A DNA stretch of 64,000 bases from Stichopus chloronotus (Eukaryota; Echinodermata; Holothuroidea; Aspidochirotida; Stichopodidae): NCBI GenBank assembly GCA_021234535.1, contig CM037842.1:6903203-6967202 (forward strand). The letters run 5' to 3'. This document shows positions 23,940 through 36,689 of the stretch, piece by piece. Made by a program: the position numbers and the translations under genes. Numbering within the stretch: the stretch's first letter is position 1; each line of letters starts with the position of its first letter. A model generated the notes under the pieces. That model searched no databases. It was not told where the DNA came from and saw only the letters and a list, made by a program, of their open reading frames with translations.

Positions 23940-24657
23940 ATGACAACATTGGCATTGCAAATTCTTTCAATGATTATTTTTCTACAATTGGTAACCAGCT
24001 TGGTGATAATATTTCTAGTAACACTGATCCTAGGCAGTTTTTACACGATGGTAACGCAAATACTATTTTCTTGGCACCTGTCACTGATGATGAAAACCTT
24101 GAAAGAAATTTTCTCTTTAAAAGATGACAAATCCCCTGGTTTAGATGAAATTACCCTTAAAATTTGAAAATCTATTTCGCATGTTATTGTCCCAATTTTG
24201 TGTCAGGTGTTTAACCTTGTGTTTTCCTCTGGAATATATCCTGATACCATGAAAGTTGCGAAAGTCATTCCTATTTTCAAAAAGGGAGATTGCAAGTATC
24301 CAGAGAACTATAGTCCAATAAGCTTGTTACCTTGTATTAAAAAACTTCTTGAAAAAGACTATTGAAAAGCGACTTAGATTATTCTGGGATCATAACAACA
24401 CTCTCTTTGCGTACCAGTTTGGTTTCAGGAAAAATCATGATACCAGTCGTGCACTACTAGAAACTGTCAATTGCATACGTTCATATTTAGACGACGGGGA
24501 AAATGTTTTAGGTCTATACTTAGATCTAAGGAAAGCGTTCGATACCGTCGACCATAGAATTCTCCTTGCTAAGTTGTACGGTTATGGTGTTCCTGGTAAA
24601 GCGTATGATGTCATGTCTAGTTACCTTTCTAACAGAAAACAGCTATGCAGATATTAA
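23940..24657 (+). pseudogene. CR1/L2-like reverse transcriptase, N-terminal half
   Basis: In overlapping frames the sequence gives LKDDKSPGLDEITLKI (RT entry motif), FSSGIYPDTMKVAKVIPIFK followed by KGD, YSPISLLP, then KNHDTSRALLETVNCIRSYL and LGLYLDLRKAFDTVDHRILL (motif A with catalytic Asp). At least two frame changes are needed to connect them. Confidence 0.78.
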
Positions 24658-25579
24658 TATTGGTGTCCCGCAGGGTTCTGTTCTTGGAACTTTGCTTTTC
24701 CTCATATATGTTAATGATATTCACAATGTAGTCGGTAATGAGTCTTTGAGACTTTTTGCTGATGATACTAATGTTTTTGTTCACGATGATGATTGTTTCA
24801 AACTTGTTTGTAAGGCGCAGACTGTCTTAAGCCAACTCAAAACTTGGGTCGACTCCAACAAACTTACTCTACACTTAGGTAAAACCAACTTTTCTATTTT
24901 TCATTCAAGGAACCGTGGTGCTCATTCTTGTCCAAACCATTTTATTTTGAACGACACGAAAATTTGCAAGACAGCCTGTGCTAAATATTTAGGGCTTCTA
25001 ATTGACGACAAGCTTTCTTTCAAAAATCACATTGATGACCTTTGTAATAACCTCGTTAAATGCAATGGCATTTTCTATCGTCTCAGAACTTCACTTCCCC
25101 CTGCCGTTGCTATTCAGCTTTATTATTCTCTCGTCTACTCTAAGGTTTCTTATGGTGTTAAAATTTTCGGGGTAGTTAGTGCTTCTATTTTGAAGCCATT
25201 ACAAGTTCTTCAAAACAGAATTCTAAAAGCCATTACCCTTTCACCTCGTCGTTATTCTACAGATAAACTTCACAGTAAACTTGGGATTCTTAAGGTCTGT
25301 GATATTCACATCCTTAAGATTTTTACCTTTATTTATAAATATATTAACAAAAAATTAACACATGTCTTTTGTAACATTGCTAACCCTATGCCCAACCATA
25401 TTAGAAGTAACGCACTCTTTTCAATTACCAGGCATAATACTAAACACGGAAAGCTTCTCTTGAATAATTATTGTTCCAAAACTTGGAGTGATCTTCCGAA
25501 TGATATAAAGCTCCGCAAGTCGTATAAAACTTTCAAATGTAAAATGAAATCTCGTCTCATTGGTAATTACGTGTTTTGA
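24566..25579 (+). pseudogene. CR1/L2-like reverse transcriptase, C-terminal half and thumb
   Basis: A 337-codon open frame contains NIGVPQGSVLGTLLFLIYVN (motif B), LRLFADDTNVF (catalytic Asp-Asp), SNKLTLHLGKTNF, CAKYLGLLIDDKLSFKNHID and a thumb/C-terminal region rich in Tyr and Lys, ending with FKCKMKSRLIGNYVF. This is the longest undamaged retroelement frame in the window. The first codons come from another frame of the RT. Confidence 0.8.
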
Positions 25580-25817
25580 ACTGTATTCTTTTTCTGACTC
25601 GAGCCTTTTCCTCTTTTCTCCTTGTTTTTGTGGGTTTTTTTGTGAGTGTTTTCTGATTCCTTTAAGGTCGCTAGCTGCGATAAACATATTCATGTTTTTT
25701 TTTTTTTTTTTTCTAGCGTCCTGTTCATATTCCACTCCATTGTACGACTGCATCTCCTTATGCGCGTGTGTATATATGTATGTACAGTATGAACGCATGA
25801 AATGAAAATGAAATTGA

Positions 25818-26330
25818 CTAGCAGTCTTCGTCATGCGTTGAAGGAATTCCGACTATCATGAAGTTGTTGCGTCTTGACATTCTTTCTTGTTTGTTAACAT
25901 CATCCATAGTATATTGTAATGCTCGTGCCAAAGCCGCAATTTTCCGGGAGAAATCTTCATTCTCCCTTTCCTTGGTCGCCATTTTGGATTCGAGATCATC
26001 GATACGTTTGGCCTGAAATTCGACGGCTTTACCCAGCTGTCTTTCTAATTTGGATATGGAAGTCTGGAGATTCTTCAAAGAACGTTCCACAACCTGTTGA
26101 AACCCTTGTATTGCAGATTTCCAGCCCTCGTCTACATCGGTATCACTTTGGTCGTTCAAGTTCTCGGGATCCTCTGTGGGGTAACGTAAGAGGCCCTTTA
26201 CTTCAGAACGAGAGTGAGACAATGTGGATTGACTCGATAGTGGTGGTCGGCCTCTTTGTTTTTTTTTTTTTGTTAAGTCTCCATGACCCACAACTGAATT
26301 GAATGCACTGTGCAAGATGGAACCAAACAA
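25818..26330 (-). pseudogene. Tx1/L1-like ORF1 N-terminal half
   Basis: The 170-codon frame has a basic/Ser-rich N-terminus, a heptad-rich stretch from about residue 72 to 140 (for example RSLKNLQTSISKLERQLGKA) expected to form the ORF1 trimeric coiled coil, and then RMSRRNNFMIVGIPSTHDED, the start of the RRM. It stops where the CR1/L2-like LINE begins and resumes at 23445. ORF1 proteins coat LINE RNA. Confidence 0.72.
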
Positions 26331-26803
26331 CTCTCTTTTTTAGAGGTGAGAAACTTGGAAACTTTCATTCACTCACTCCTCAAAGCAACCTGTCTAGCCT
26401 TCCACGGTTTAGGCTGGTCCAACACCAACATGACGCTACCAATGTATCGGGATACCTTGAGTAATGCCAAAGTAAATAGTAAAAGGGATATTATAAAGAT
26501 GAAAATTCTCTTTAAAGGAAATAAAAGTACCAAATAACTTGGCTGCATTGATCTTAGTTGTAGTCCGATGTACTGAGGATGGTCTGCAAACAAGAACGTG
26601 CAACTATTTACAAAACGTGCTACGCTGTGTTGCGTCGATCGTTGAACGACGTCGAATGCGCACAACACGTTCGGAACCTGAGCTGCGACGGGGCAGGCAA
26701 CGTATGCAGACTGTTCCACTGTGATCGTTTTGCGATGTACTGCTACTATCGGCGCATGATTGCAGTCAGACATACCCACAAGTGTGTAAAAACGTGACGT
26801 GTA
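26331..26803. other. Sequence upstream of the Tx1-like LINE, GC-richer block
   Basis: 26331-26540 may be the 5' UTR of the Tx1-like element. 26560-26760 is clearly richer in CG dinucleotides than its surroundings and resembles in style the block at 28000-28380, so the two may be halves of one older element split by the insertion at 26804-27956. No gene was recognised. Confidence 0.3.
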
Positions 26804-27005
26804 TGGCAAGCCAAATGCCCACTAATTCGAGAAACCTGGTTTATCAACATCATTAACCTGGAATTTCGAATAACGGAGTATTTGGCCTTGATACACCTGG
26901 TTAACCGACTGATAAACCTGGTTTATCACTTTGTGGGTGATGAACTCGGATTATTCAGTTGATGAATCTGGTTTATGGAATTGATAAACCAGGTTTATCA
27001 AAAGA

Positions 27006-27134
<129 letters not shown>

Positions 27135-27238
27135 TTAGACTTGATATAGCGCACGATGTGACAAGTCATTCACGTGCACTTTACAAAAAATTATAGTTTA
27201 AACTAATATCAAATTCAAAAATACAAAATTGAGAATGA

Positions 27239-27904
27239 CTAAAGATTAAAAAAGTAAGTCTTTAGTCTAGCTTTAAATAATGAAAAATCTGTGGCACTTC
27301 TAAGAGAAAATGGAAGGGAATTCCAAAGTCTGGGCCCAGCTACCATAAACGTCCGGTCACCATATGACTTGGTGATGGTGCGTGGAACTACCAATCGTAA
27401 TGTGTCACTGTTAGATCTGAGATTGTGGATAGTATTAAAGTCTTTCATCAGAATGTCATTGAGATATATTGGTCCTTGATTATGTTAGCATTTGTATATT
27501 ATCAATATCAATTTCAACTTTATCCTTTTGTCAACTGTGAGCCAATGCTCAGATGAAATATAGGAGGTAATATGATCATATTTACTAAGGTTGTGCAAGC
27601 AACGAATGGCCATATTTTGTATCATCTGTAATTTACTCATGTGGACTTTAGGAACACCAATTAGAAGACTATTTCCATAGTCGAGACATGACGTCACAAA
27701 AGCGTGCAGTAGGCTCCGAGTGGCTTCAGTAGTGAGACACTTCCTAATAGATCGAATAGCTTGTAGGTGCATCATCGCCTTTTGACATTGCTTGGTGATG
27801 TGTTGCTGCATGTCTAAGTGTTCATCAAGCCACACCCGTAAATTTTGCACATACGGGCCTTTTTGCACCACACACTCTCCTACTCGAAATGAATTTACAC
27901 GCAC
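27239..27904 (-). pseudogene. LINE reverse transcriptase C-terminal fragment (CR1/Jockey-type)
   Basis: The minus strand reads VQNLRVWLDEHLDMQQHITK, SLLHAFVTSCLDYGNSLLIG, KLQMIQNMAIRCL, SSEHWLTVDKRIKLKLILII, and after one in-frame stop (27482-27484) GPIYLNDILMKDFNTIHNLR, VVPRTITKSYGDRTFMVAGP and RLWNSLPFSLRSA. These are the usual thumb and C-terminal blocks of CR1/Jockey-group LINEs (Leu-Asp-Tyr-x-Asn-Ser-Leu; Arg-Leu-Trp-Asn-Ser-Leu-Pro). The copy starts after the RT catalytic site, so it is strongly 5'-truncated. It is a different family from the LINE at 23450-25815. Confidence 0.82.
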
Positions 27905-28399
27905 TTTATCAACCGATAAACCAGGTTTCTCGAATTATTTGGCATTTAGCTTGCCATAGAAACGTATTGGGACTTGTTTACAGCTGGTTTCAATCAGGCG
28001 TGGTAGAGAATACGTTGGGGAAAAGAGCGAATACTAGCTTGCAGTAGCTGCTGCGTCGTGTTGCGCATGTTCGCAGTACTTTGCAGTATATTCGCAGGCA
28101 TTCGGCGTTTGGACCAGTTTTTAGGGAGGTAAATGATGTTCTCGGTACTGCGCTTGTTGGCGAATGTTCGAAGTGCAGCGCCGTACGACGCAGCATGGTG
28201 CTGCATAGTATGAAACTGTTGCAGTCTGTCGTATAGTTGCTAGTTTAGACCCAAATCGTGTTGGGAATATTCGGCGATTAGCGCAGTTAATCGCAGCATT
28301 GTTGCAGCATATCGGCAAACAGATTGAAACCAATTGCAAAGTATTTCTAGTTGCAAGCAGTTGCTTCATGTGTTCCGTTGCGCAGGTGTGTTTTCCTGT

Positions 28400-28412
28400 A
28401 GGTCAAAGGTCA
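28400..28412 (+). promoter_or_regulatory. Perfect DR1 nuclear-receptor-like half-site pair
   Basis: AGGTCAAAGGTCA: two AGGTCA half-sites separated by one base, the arrangement bound by RXR, HNF4 and COUP-TF type receptors. There is no adjacent gene, so function is unproven. Other exact copies are at 18441-18453, 43407-43419 and, on the minus strand, 63679-63691. Confidence 0.35.
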
Positions 28413-30071
28413 TAAGGGGAAATGACTCCAGTCTTGTACAGTCGATATGTATCTGAAGTAAAAAGAAATATATTTTGGGGTAATTTGGTATGGACAAATG
28501 TGGAACGAGGTCATTACGGTTTGAATATGTTAAAACCTTATATAATACTGTTTTTTATTGCTTCTCGTCAGCAGGAAAGACCAGAACGATCGACCGTGTG
28601 ATAGAGTGTTTTCGTGGATTTTGGTACATGTTTGGTTATATGCGACAGTTGAACGTGTTTGGTTTGGAGAAAACAAATAAAACTAATGATATCACCCAAC
28701 ATTGTAGAACATCAACTCTGAATAACAAAGATTAGCAAATACTCCACCTCCTAATATCTACGTTGCCGTGAATGTAAACTGCAAATCAAATAAAAAAAGA
28801 AGAAGAAGAAGAAGAAAAAAAAAACAAGCCTTTCTTAATAAAGTACTGTAGCAATTGAGATGAGTCTTCAATCGTTTAAAACTGTAAGTTGGTTTGTAAT
28901 TGAAAGCACTTGGGAAACACTGGATCTCATCTAGTTACACATTTTATACCCCTCTAAAACTCTATAGTTGCGTTTTCTTTTTACTCTAATGGATAATATC
29001 AATGGCTATGTGATTTATCTATGTTTGTGTATTTACAGATAAACATTTGGCAACATTATTTCCACATTAGGAACACATGGACTGAAAGGAAGAAAGCTTG
29101 TGTAAAGTTTAATTTTATAAAGATAAATTTCGTCACTGTTTCGCTGATCGTATCCAATTACACATTTTATACCATTTAAACCCTACAATATTGCTACTTG
29201 ATTTGAAATGAGTCTAAAAATTGTGTCCTTGTGTTTGTCTTTCGCTCACCGTACCTCACGTTTTGATTTCCAATTGACAGTTTTCTATATCTTGCAAGTG
29301 AATGACTGTCACGGTTTGTGTGACTTGTCCATCTTTTGCGTATATACAGCCAAAACGTTGGTAGCATGCTTCAAATGGTCTGAAGTTTACATAACGGATG
29401 CTACTGTATTTCTCAGAGTTTTACATAACTTTCCAACATCTTTAATGGAACAAACTGTTGAAACTCATTAGTTTTCAAAGTTTGTGGTCAAGTTCTCTAG
29501 CCCTCTACATAGTCGAACATTACAATGTAAATGTTGAAGACGATATTTTCTATTAAATTCTGTTACACGTTTTTTCAACACGTAGATAAAATACGATCAT
29601 TGTGCACATGTTTCATGTATTTAACCACATATGGCTTATTTCTTAGGGGTTTCTATTTCTATTTCGAAAGTCGAGGGACCAAAGACACTGACTTGAGTAT
29701 CATGCATTATGACTTAGTATCATGATGGTTTTCTTAATTAAGATTTGAAGAAACTTGAATTAGTCAAGAAGACAAGAAAGGAGCCCGTGATACCACAATG
29801 GTGAAGAGATCGGTTGTCATAAATATAACACCATGACATGAGATAGATGAATATACCAGAAAGGTATATTCAATAATATTTAATACGTCTGAGTACCTAT
29901 AGTGTATGGAAACGCTTGTTTAGACTGTAATACATGTACGTATTAATCCAGTAAATGCAGAAACTGCATGCCTTGTTTGGATAAACCCGATAGCAAAAAA
30001 TAAGTACCGTAACTATCATGAGTTTGTTTAATTAATTTAATGATTACAGATCCTTCATGGACTAACTTCGC

Positions 30072-30125
30072 GCGTACATAAGTTTCCATGCGTACATAAG
30101 TTTTCATGCGTACATAAGGCTTCGT
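30072..30125 (+). repeat. Three-copy 18-bp tandem repeat
   Basis: The unit GCGTACATAAGTTTTCAT occurs at 30072-30089, 30090-30107 and 30108-30125; the third copy is diverged at its end. Confidence 0.85.
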
Positions 30126-30256
30126 GAGGGAAAAAAAATCCCTGATTTAGTTCCATTTGCTACTACTCCAGGTACACGTACAGGTTCTGTTAAGTAGTTT
30201 GAAGGAACATCTTTATAATGTCTCGTTTCTAACTATCATAAAGGTGTTTGTTACAG

Positions 30257-30280
30257 CAGGGAGGTGTTACCACCTCCCTG
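30257..30280. repeat. Perfect 10-bp hairpin
   Basis: CAGGGAGGTG, a four-base loop TTAC, then CACCTCCCTG. The stem is GC-rich and perfect. No RNA gene context was found. Confidence 0.6.
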
Positions 30281-33200
30281 GTTACAGGTTTCTAACAGGT
30301 CTAATATGTGGACAAGGCATGTATAGGCGAAAGATACTACTCAGATCATTAACGATAACATACGTCATACTGTTATTCATCCGAAAATGAGATTAATTGC
30401 AAACAATGTTTCTCCATGAAAACCTTGTAATATGTAGGCAAGAAACATTAAAAATTGAATATATAGGAGAAACCCTGCCTTTATGCACTTCACAACATTC
30501 ATTAGGCGTTGGCTATATTTTACACCTCTTGCGTATACATAGCGTATGTTTTAATAGTTATAAACATACAGTATTGTTTCAAAATTGATGCATGAACATT
30601 GATATCTCACCATTACAAATAAATTAAAAATCTTCTAAATGCGCAAATTAAAATTGAGCCATCAGTTCACAATAATTAATTACTATTGACTGTAATTACA
30701 TTTTGTGAATAAAATCCAACTGCAAAAAACTTACACCATTTCTTTAAAATAAACAAAATTTACCGAGTAATGCTGTAGCGGTATTAATACAAAGTCTGCT
30801 GCGTTGATATATAAGGCTGGTTAAAAGCTTTTCTATCTCATCTTACGACATCCAATAAATGTGGGACATATACGGTAAGCGATCGCAGAACTGTTACAGT
30901 ATATATCAGAGAATTAAAAAAGTACGTTTTGAAATCAACAATTTTTGGGGTTTGCATTATATGTTCATTCCAAGAAAAACTCTGAATTTTCCGGGAATCA
31001 CATGACGGCCTGTTGACCTCATTTGAGGTAACAGATGCTTGGTTATCATCGTTCATTTTCCTAATAACCTAATAGCCTCACAAGTGGTTTGTTTATAATA
31101 AGAGAAAGCACTGTAGCAGTGAAGGACAACTGTCCCAATCTATTGCAAGATTTTCCACTGAAGTTGTTGACAGTCATTAATTATTTTTCTTTTCATGAAC
31201 TGTGGAAATGAGAATAATCAAGAGGGAATTCCAGGGTCACTGAATATTAGTAGAAAGTGCGCCCCAGCTGTACACCTAATGGTGGCTTTGGGAATACTTT
31301 AAGGAGTTATTACCCATGTCTCATGAAGTTGTGGATGATGATCTCTGTGGAAAGACCGAAAGACTGTGATAGATACTCAACTGTGTCAGTGAACGGAAAG
31401 AAAATGTTTATACCATCCCATGACTAAAGTTTCCTCTGCAAATGGAATCATTTGAGTTATCTTAAAGTTGTATGAAAGTCACAAGTTATATATTCCATAA
31501 TTTTTGCCCCCAAATTTTTATTCCCAGCATATCTTGAGAACTACTAGGACAATCACTATGAGCTTTGTAAGGATTTACTGGAGAACACATTGTTGAACAT
31601 AAGGTTAATGAAACTACAGTGAAATCTCAGTGCTGATATTTGAAAAAGCTAATTTTGCCTCAAAATTTGGATGTCTACCAAAGTTTGAGAGCTAACTGAG
31701 CATTATAAAGTTTGCAAGGCCGTTCCTGTGAACACATTAATGGACCTACAGTACATCACTCGTATAGTACACTGGCGAAATTGTTTGGTACAAAATAGAG
31801 CCGGCATCCGGGTCAATAGACGCCAAAACAACTTTAGCAAAACTGACACCTGTGGGTAATGTCATTGAACAATCCTGCCAATTATGAGAACGAAATTGTT
31901 AAGTCAAACAATACTTTTAGCAGAACCAAGTCATGCACAGGTAAAGCAGAAACTATTGTGCAAATAACCCACAGTGGCATGCCGTTATGTCCTACCCCTA
32001 ACTGTAATCACTACGCCTAACCTATATGGGATAACCCAATGTTATAATCGTTTTATGTACTGTAGCGTAATATGCACAGATACTTTTGAGCCGTTATTAT
32101 TATCATTACTAGAACCTAAGAAGTGACACCAGGCTGTCGACTTAAGGATGCTACCTTACAATAGATATCAATATTACCATTTTAGTCTTCATTTTCTTTT
32201 TCTGCTTACGACCATTTTATGTTTGAAGAATGTTTGGCTCTAATTTACAGTCAGTGCCTGAACTAAGTCTCTGTGACATGTGGTTGCAGTAAATTATAAT
32301 TACAATTCCCATGTGCAGGCCCGCCCTGCGTTGAAATCAGTGTATGTTGCTGATGAAATACGCAGCTCCGTGAATTGCCCTCCTGTTTAAATATTGTAAC
32401 TACACCGGTAATCTAAGTAGGGTAGGGCAAAAAAGATGTGAAAATCTGGTCAATTTGAAAAAAAAAATCTACTACAATCAACACCAACTCTTTCTTTGAA
32501 AAACAACGATACTGTAATATGTCTTAAGGTTTCCATCTCCATCGCTCAACTCTCCCCACAGATATGGAGAGTTGAGGCATACTTTCCAATCGATTTTAAG
32601 GATGCTGTTCAGAATACGGTCTTTGCAATATTGCTAAAGTTGTACAAGAGTACCATCACTCTGCAACGTCAAAAAGTATTTAATTCTTTCTTTTTTTTTC
32701 AGGAGGATGCATATTGTGTCATAATACTCGAGATATTGTCGTGTCACCATCTGTTACTTTGTCACAGATATTCCATACAAGTAATTGATTGCCATAGGTG
32801 AAAGGCTGTTAGAACCAAGTAGAAATATTAGTTGCAATTGAGTTTGCTACTTACGTAAATGAGTATCCCCTTGAGTGTGTGTAACAGTCCGCAAATATTA
32901 CGACAGTGGGCGTGAATTATATAATTGTATGAACTCTCATCAGCTAGTCTGGATGAATGCTCATTTTAATACACTTAATGAAACAGAGCCATATCCTTTT
33001 AATTTAGGGAGGTTATGATAGGTTTTGTGAATTAATTACATTTTATGACACAACGATTAAGATTACAGTTTCGTTTTCTTTTTCGTTTTAATTGAGTTAA
33101 GTTTTCTGATGGTGAGGACGTATAATCACCATTAAGTTAAAGCTTTTCCTTTATCGACTCACTCAGTTCATTTGTCTCCCATGGTCCTTTATCAGCAAAT

Positions 33201-33369
33201 GTCTCTGGGTAGTTTATCGTTCTTAAGTAGGTCCTACAAAGCATTGCAAACTTAATCACACCGATTTAATGGACACAACAAGTATCAAAATTTATTTTTC
33301 CCTCAACTTCATATATGTAAACGGTTACATTGTTTGTCTAAAGCAAAAGTATATGGACTTGTTTGACTC

Positions 33370-34200
33370 CTTGCCGAAGGCAGGCAAGGAATCTACGTGA
33401 TGGTGATGGTGTGTGTGTATGTGTGCGACGCCTTGGCTTGTAAACACGATATTTCAAGAAAACAAAGTTGCTTGAACTTCAAAGTTGGTCTTTATGTAAT
33501 ACATACGGTGTAAATGGTTCCTATTCCTTTTGATGTGAGTCAAAGGTCATTTGATGTCACCAGGAGGGATAGTCTGAAAACCTATTCAGGAGAATATCTC
33601 AACAACTGAAATTAGCTGGAACTTCAAACTTAAACCAGTGGTAGCACTTGGTCAGTAGATGAACTCTGTCAAGTTTTGGTGAGGTCAAATGTCACACAAG
33701 GTCAGTAGAGGACATAGCTTGAAAACCTTGTAAACACATTATCTCAGTGAGGGAAAGATGCTTGAGCTTCAAAGACGTCGTGTAGGTAATCCATTGTGAG
33801 TAGATGATCTCTATTCTTTTCCAGGTAGGTCAAATGTCTTTTGAGGTCACCAGAGGAGAAACTTTGAAAACCAAAGCTAAGCTAAGCGTATCTCAGCTTC
33901 TGACAGTCGCTGGAACTTAGAGGAGGTCATAATGGTCATAGTTTAGAAACCTTGTAAACACCGTATCTCCAGAAGAAAAAGTTGGTGGAACTTCAGACTT
34001 AGGTTTTAGTTTGGCCATTGTGAGTAGATGCTGAATAGTGTTTTCATGGAGATCAAAGGTTATTTGAGTTCACTAGCGGTGGAGTTTGGAAACCTTGTAA
34101 GGAGACACACGTCAGTAACTGATTTGTTGTAGACGTGGTATCTTTAAATTTGTATGTTGGTTATCCTTTCTTCATCATAAATATTGGCAAGGAATCACAG
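33370..34200 (+). repeat. Degenerate AGGTCA-rich interspersed repeat, copy 1
   Basis: Starts with a self-complementary block (TTCCTTGCC ... GGCAAGGAA near 33370) and a GT-rich stretch, continues as several degenerate units of very roughly 140 bp, and ends GGCAAGGAATCAC (about 34184-34196). Each unit carries recurring words: TTGTAAACAC, ATATCTCA, TTGAACTTCAAA, GTAGATGA, then AGGTCAAATGTC or CAAAGGTCAT and GAGGTCACCAG. The same words and the same end sequences occur in the copies at 42090-44355 and, in part, at 46515-47300 and 63000-64000. No coding function is implied. Confidence 0.75.
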
Positions 34201-36689
34201 TGAATTTCTGATTTTACAAATTAAGTATTGCGAAAGCATTGATCTTAGGACATAAAAATTTAAGGCTATGGATCTCTTTTAATCATATTTTAGCGACGTT
34301 ATCAGTGGGGTTGCTTCTCATGGACTGAACGATGCAGGGAATTGTAGTTGAACAAAATCTCCAAAGGGTCTCTTACAAGTAAATATAAAACATTTCTTAT
34401 GCATGATTCGTATTTTTTAATCATATATGCCACATATTTCTGAATATTTTTTGAGTCACTGCTGAGTAATGCATGCCTGACTGCAGTCCACAAAAAGGTC
34501 ACAGAGTTGAAGCAGTTTGAGTGCGTATTTGATCAGTTCAGTGTAACGGGAGTATATGGGACTCTCATGCATCTTTAAAAGAGATATCTCCAAGATACGG
34601 CAAACACTGACAGGTACGTTTTGTAACCTGGAACTAAAAAGTTAGTCACTGATGATGGCAATTACAATTATCAATTGCCATTACAAATAAGCCTATCAAT
34701 TCCCATTTCAATTACATTACAATCATCAACGGGATAGAGAAATGGCACCCCAAAGGAATGCTACTCTAATATAATTCAATTAACTCCGAGGTGATACATG
34801 TGTTTGTGAAGTCTGCCAGGTGTTGAAGCGATCATTGGTTTATGATGTCGGATGTCACTTTGCACTTGACAATCCAGGTTCTACACTGTCTGGTCACGAA
34901 TGCCTTTTTTTTTTTCATGTTGTTTATAGAACTATCAATACTTTTTTTATATTGTGTTCTGTTTGAATTACTTGGTTAAGGTCGCAAAAAGAAATATTTC
35001 ACCAAGCAAGAGAGAGAAAAAAAAATAAAATCGGTTAGTTAAAAATAGGAATTCATGGAGATATATTCAATTTAAATCCAACATTAAATGCTGTATCAAT
35101 TGCATCTATTTCACCTTACATAACCAAAATTTTCAAAGGGAACGGACGTCCATCCTCTTAGACCCCCCTCCCGGACGCCGATAAGTCATTAATTCCATCG
35201 TAACAGAAGTAACATCCATTTTGCAGACTCACATCAGTTTACTAACCTTTCTTATGTCACACTTGGCTTCTTGCAAAATCACGGCGACACCCATGTACTG
35301 TCTCTTTGAACAGTTTTATTAACAGTCATGTTGTCACAGTTCTTCTGCAACAGTCTACACCACAACATGAAAGGTCATGCGAGGTAAAGTCATATGTCAA
35401 AGTTGTCACCTATGTGTACTCCAATGTTTGGGTATATACTCTGAGCAAAATGCAGAAATAATTAAGATACATCTCCATCGGACCTTAACCTACTCAAGAA
35501 ACTGTTGCAGATGTTAAGACTGAAGGGGTAGCAGCTATCTATGCAGCGTGCCTGAATCCATTTGAGGCTATAACATGTACTTATTTGATTATTACAAGGA
35601 AAGTTTTACCATGCTTCGGCGTCCCCCGCACCTCTCCTCTATAAAACCTAGGCCACTTATCCGTATATAAGCAATGCGATTCACAAAGAGCGTCCATTAC
35701 ATTAATACTGTAATTTTCTCTTTCACGACTTTGAAGTTATTACAGCCTTGTTGCCCTGAAGGATTTAATTCTTCAACTAGGAGTTCCTAACAGAAGAGCA
35801 GTATTAACAATAAAACTCCTGTTTTTACAAAACGGTGACGGTGGAATCTTTCTGCAGTTGTATAACTCACTGCTCAAGACAACTACACTTTCCAACCAAA
35901 TATACCTAATATACTAAAGACATACAGACACCTGACCAAAACAAATTTTTAAATTTTAAAGAAACTGATTATGTTGGTACTACTTTATTGAACTTTGTAG
36001 TAAACAAACTGCAAACAGTCATAAAGAACCTTTTCAAATGTACTTCGTTCACGTAGTGCGGAGATGCCTAGATTTGCAGTCCATTGCAGTCTTCACTTAC
36101 AGTAACTGCGCCAGAACTACTTTTTTTTATGGAGAAAACGTGTTATTCCACTAGAAACTTGAAACATGTTCGTTCAAATTGGACCAACAGATTAGATTGA
36201 TAGCTTTATATACTTTCAATATATAATTTTTATAATATATAACTTTTTGATATTTTTTTCTTTTTACTGTGTAGACTTTCTTGTCTTTCCCCGTTGTGTT
36301 TTCTTATACATACATAGATGGATTCTGGTAGCAGGCACAAGTGTGCCTATAACACCAGCTCTTCTTCTTCAAATGGGTCGCTGCCTCCAGAATTTATCAA
36401 GCTTCCTTTCAGAGCTAGGGACTGATGCGGCATTAACATTTTTATCATTTCTTGTGTTCTTATATTTATTTCAGTTCATTCACTGTGGTTGTAGCTGTTT
36501 CAGCGTCTGCAGCTCAGTTCTTATAGCATTTCGCCATGTGAACCTTATACATATTTGTTTGAGTTTGAAATATATTTTCCAACAATACTATCGATACATT
36601 TTAAGTCATAAACCTGAAGTGAATACGAAATTGAAACTAAGCTCAGTCGAAAATGCTTGAGTGGTATACTTATTTATTCAAGATTTTAA
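34201..36689. other. Non-coding region, nothing recognised
   Basis: No exon or RNA gene was found. The open frame at 36247-36660 is rich in Phe, Leu and Cys but has no domain pattern, no clear splice sites and a composition expected from T-rich DNA. Confidence 0.35.

Larger units (their letters stand above)
23450..25815 (+). mobile_element. 5'-truncated CR1/L2-like LINE nested in the Tx1-like LINE
   Basis: A non-LTR retrotransposon of the Jockey/CR1/L2 group inserted in the opposite orientation into ORF1 of the Tx1-like element. Its endonuclease is missing; the copy starts in the linker before the RT and ends in a short 3' tail with a GAAATGAAAATGAAAT repeat at about 25799-25815, a tail style seen in CR1-type elements. 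The RT and thumb are nearly complete but broken by a few frame changes. A target duplication was not identified. Confidence 0.72.
20100..26330 (-). mobile_element. Tx1/L1-like LINE, split by a second LINE
   Basis: All expected pieces of a two-ORF L1/Tx1-type retrotransposon occur in order on the minus strand: ORF1 N-terminus (25818-26330), ORF1 C-terminal domain (23030-23445), endonuclease (about 22240-22625), linker and RT (20540-22013) and the C-terminal zinc-binding region (20346-20534). The ORF1 halves are separated by a plus-strand CR1/L2-like LINE at about 23450-25815. Frame changes and stops throughout ORF2 show the copy is dead. The exact termini and target duplications were not determined. 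Confidence 0.72.
27959..33369. other. Non-coding region with small repeats
   Basis: No exon was recognised. Notable small structures: a CG-rich block at 28000-28380, a perfect AGGTCA direct repeat at 28400-28412, an (AAG)n tract at about 28797-28816, an 18-bp tandem repeat at 30072-30125, a hairpin at 30257-30280, and a degenerate two-unit duplication at about 31510-31770. Short open frames here have no domain signatures. Confidence 0.4.

Noticed and set aside
36247..36660. 137-codon hydrophobic open frame
   Set aside because: T-rich composition explains it; no splice sites, no transmembrane topology with charged borders, no family resemblance.
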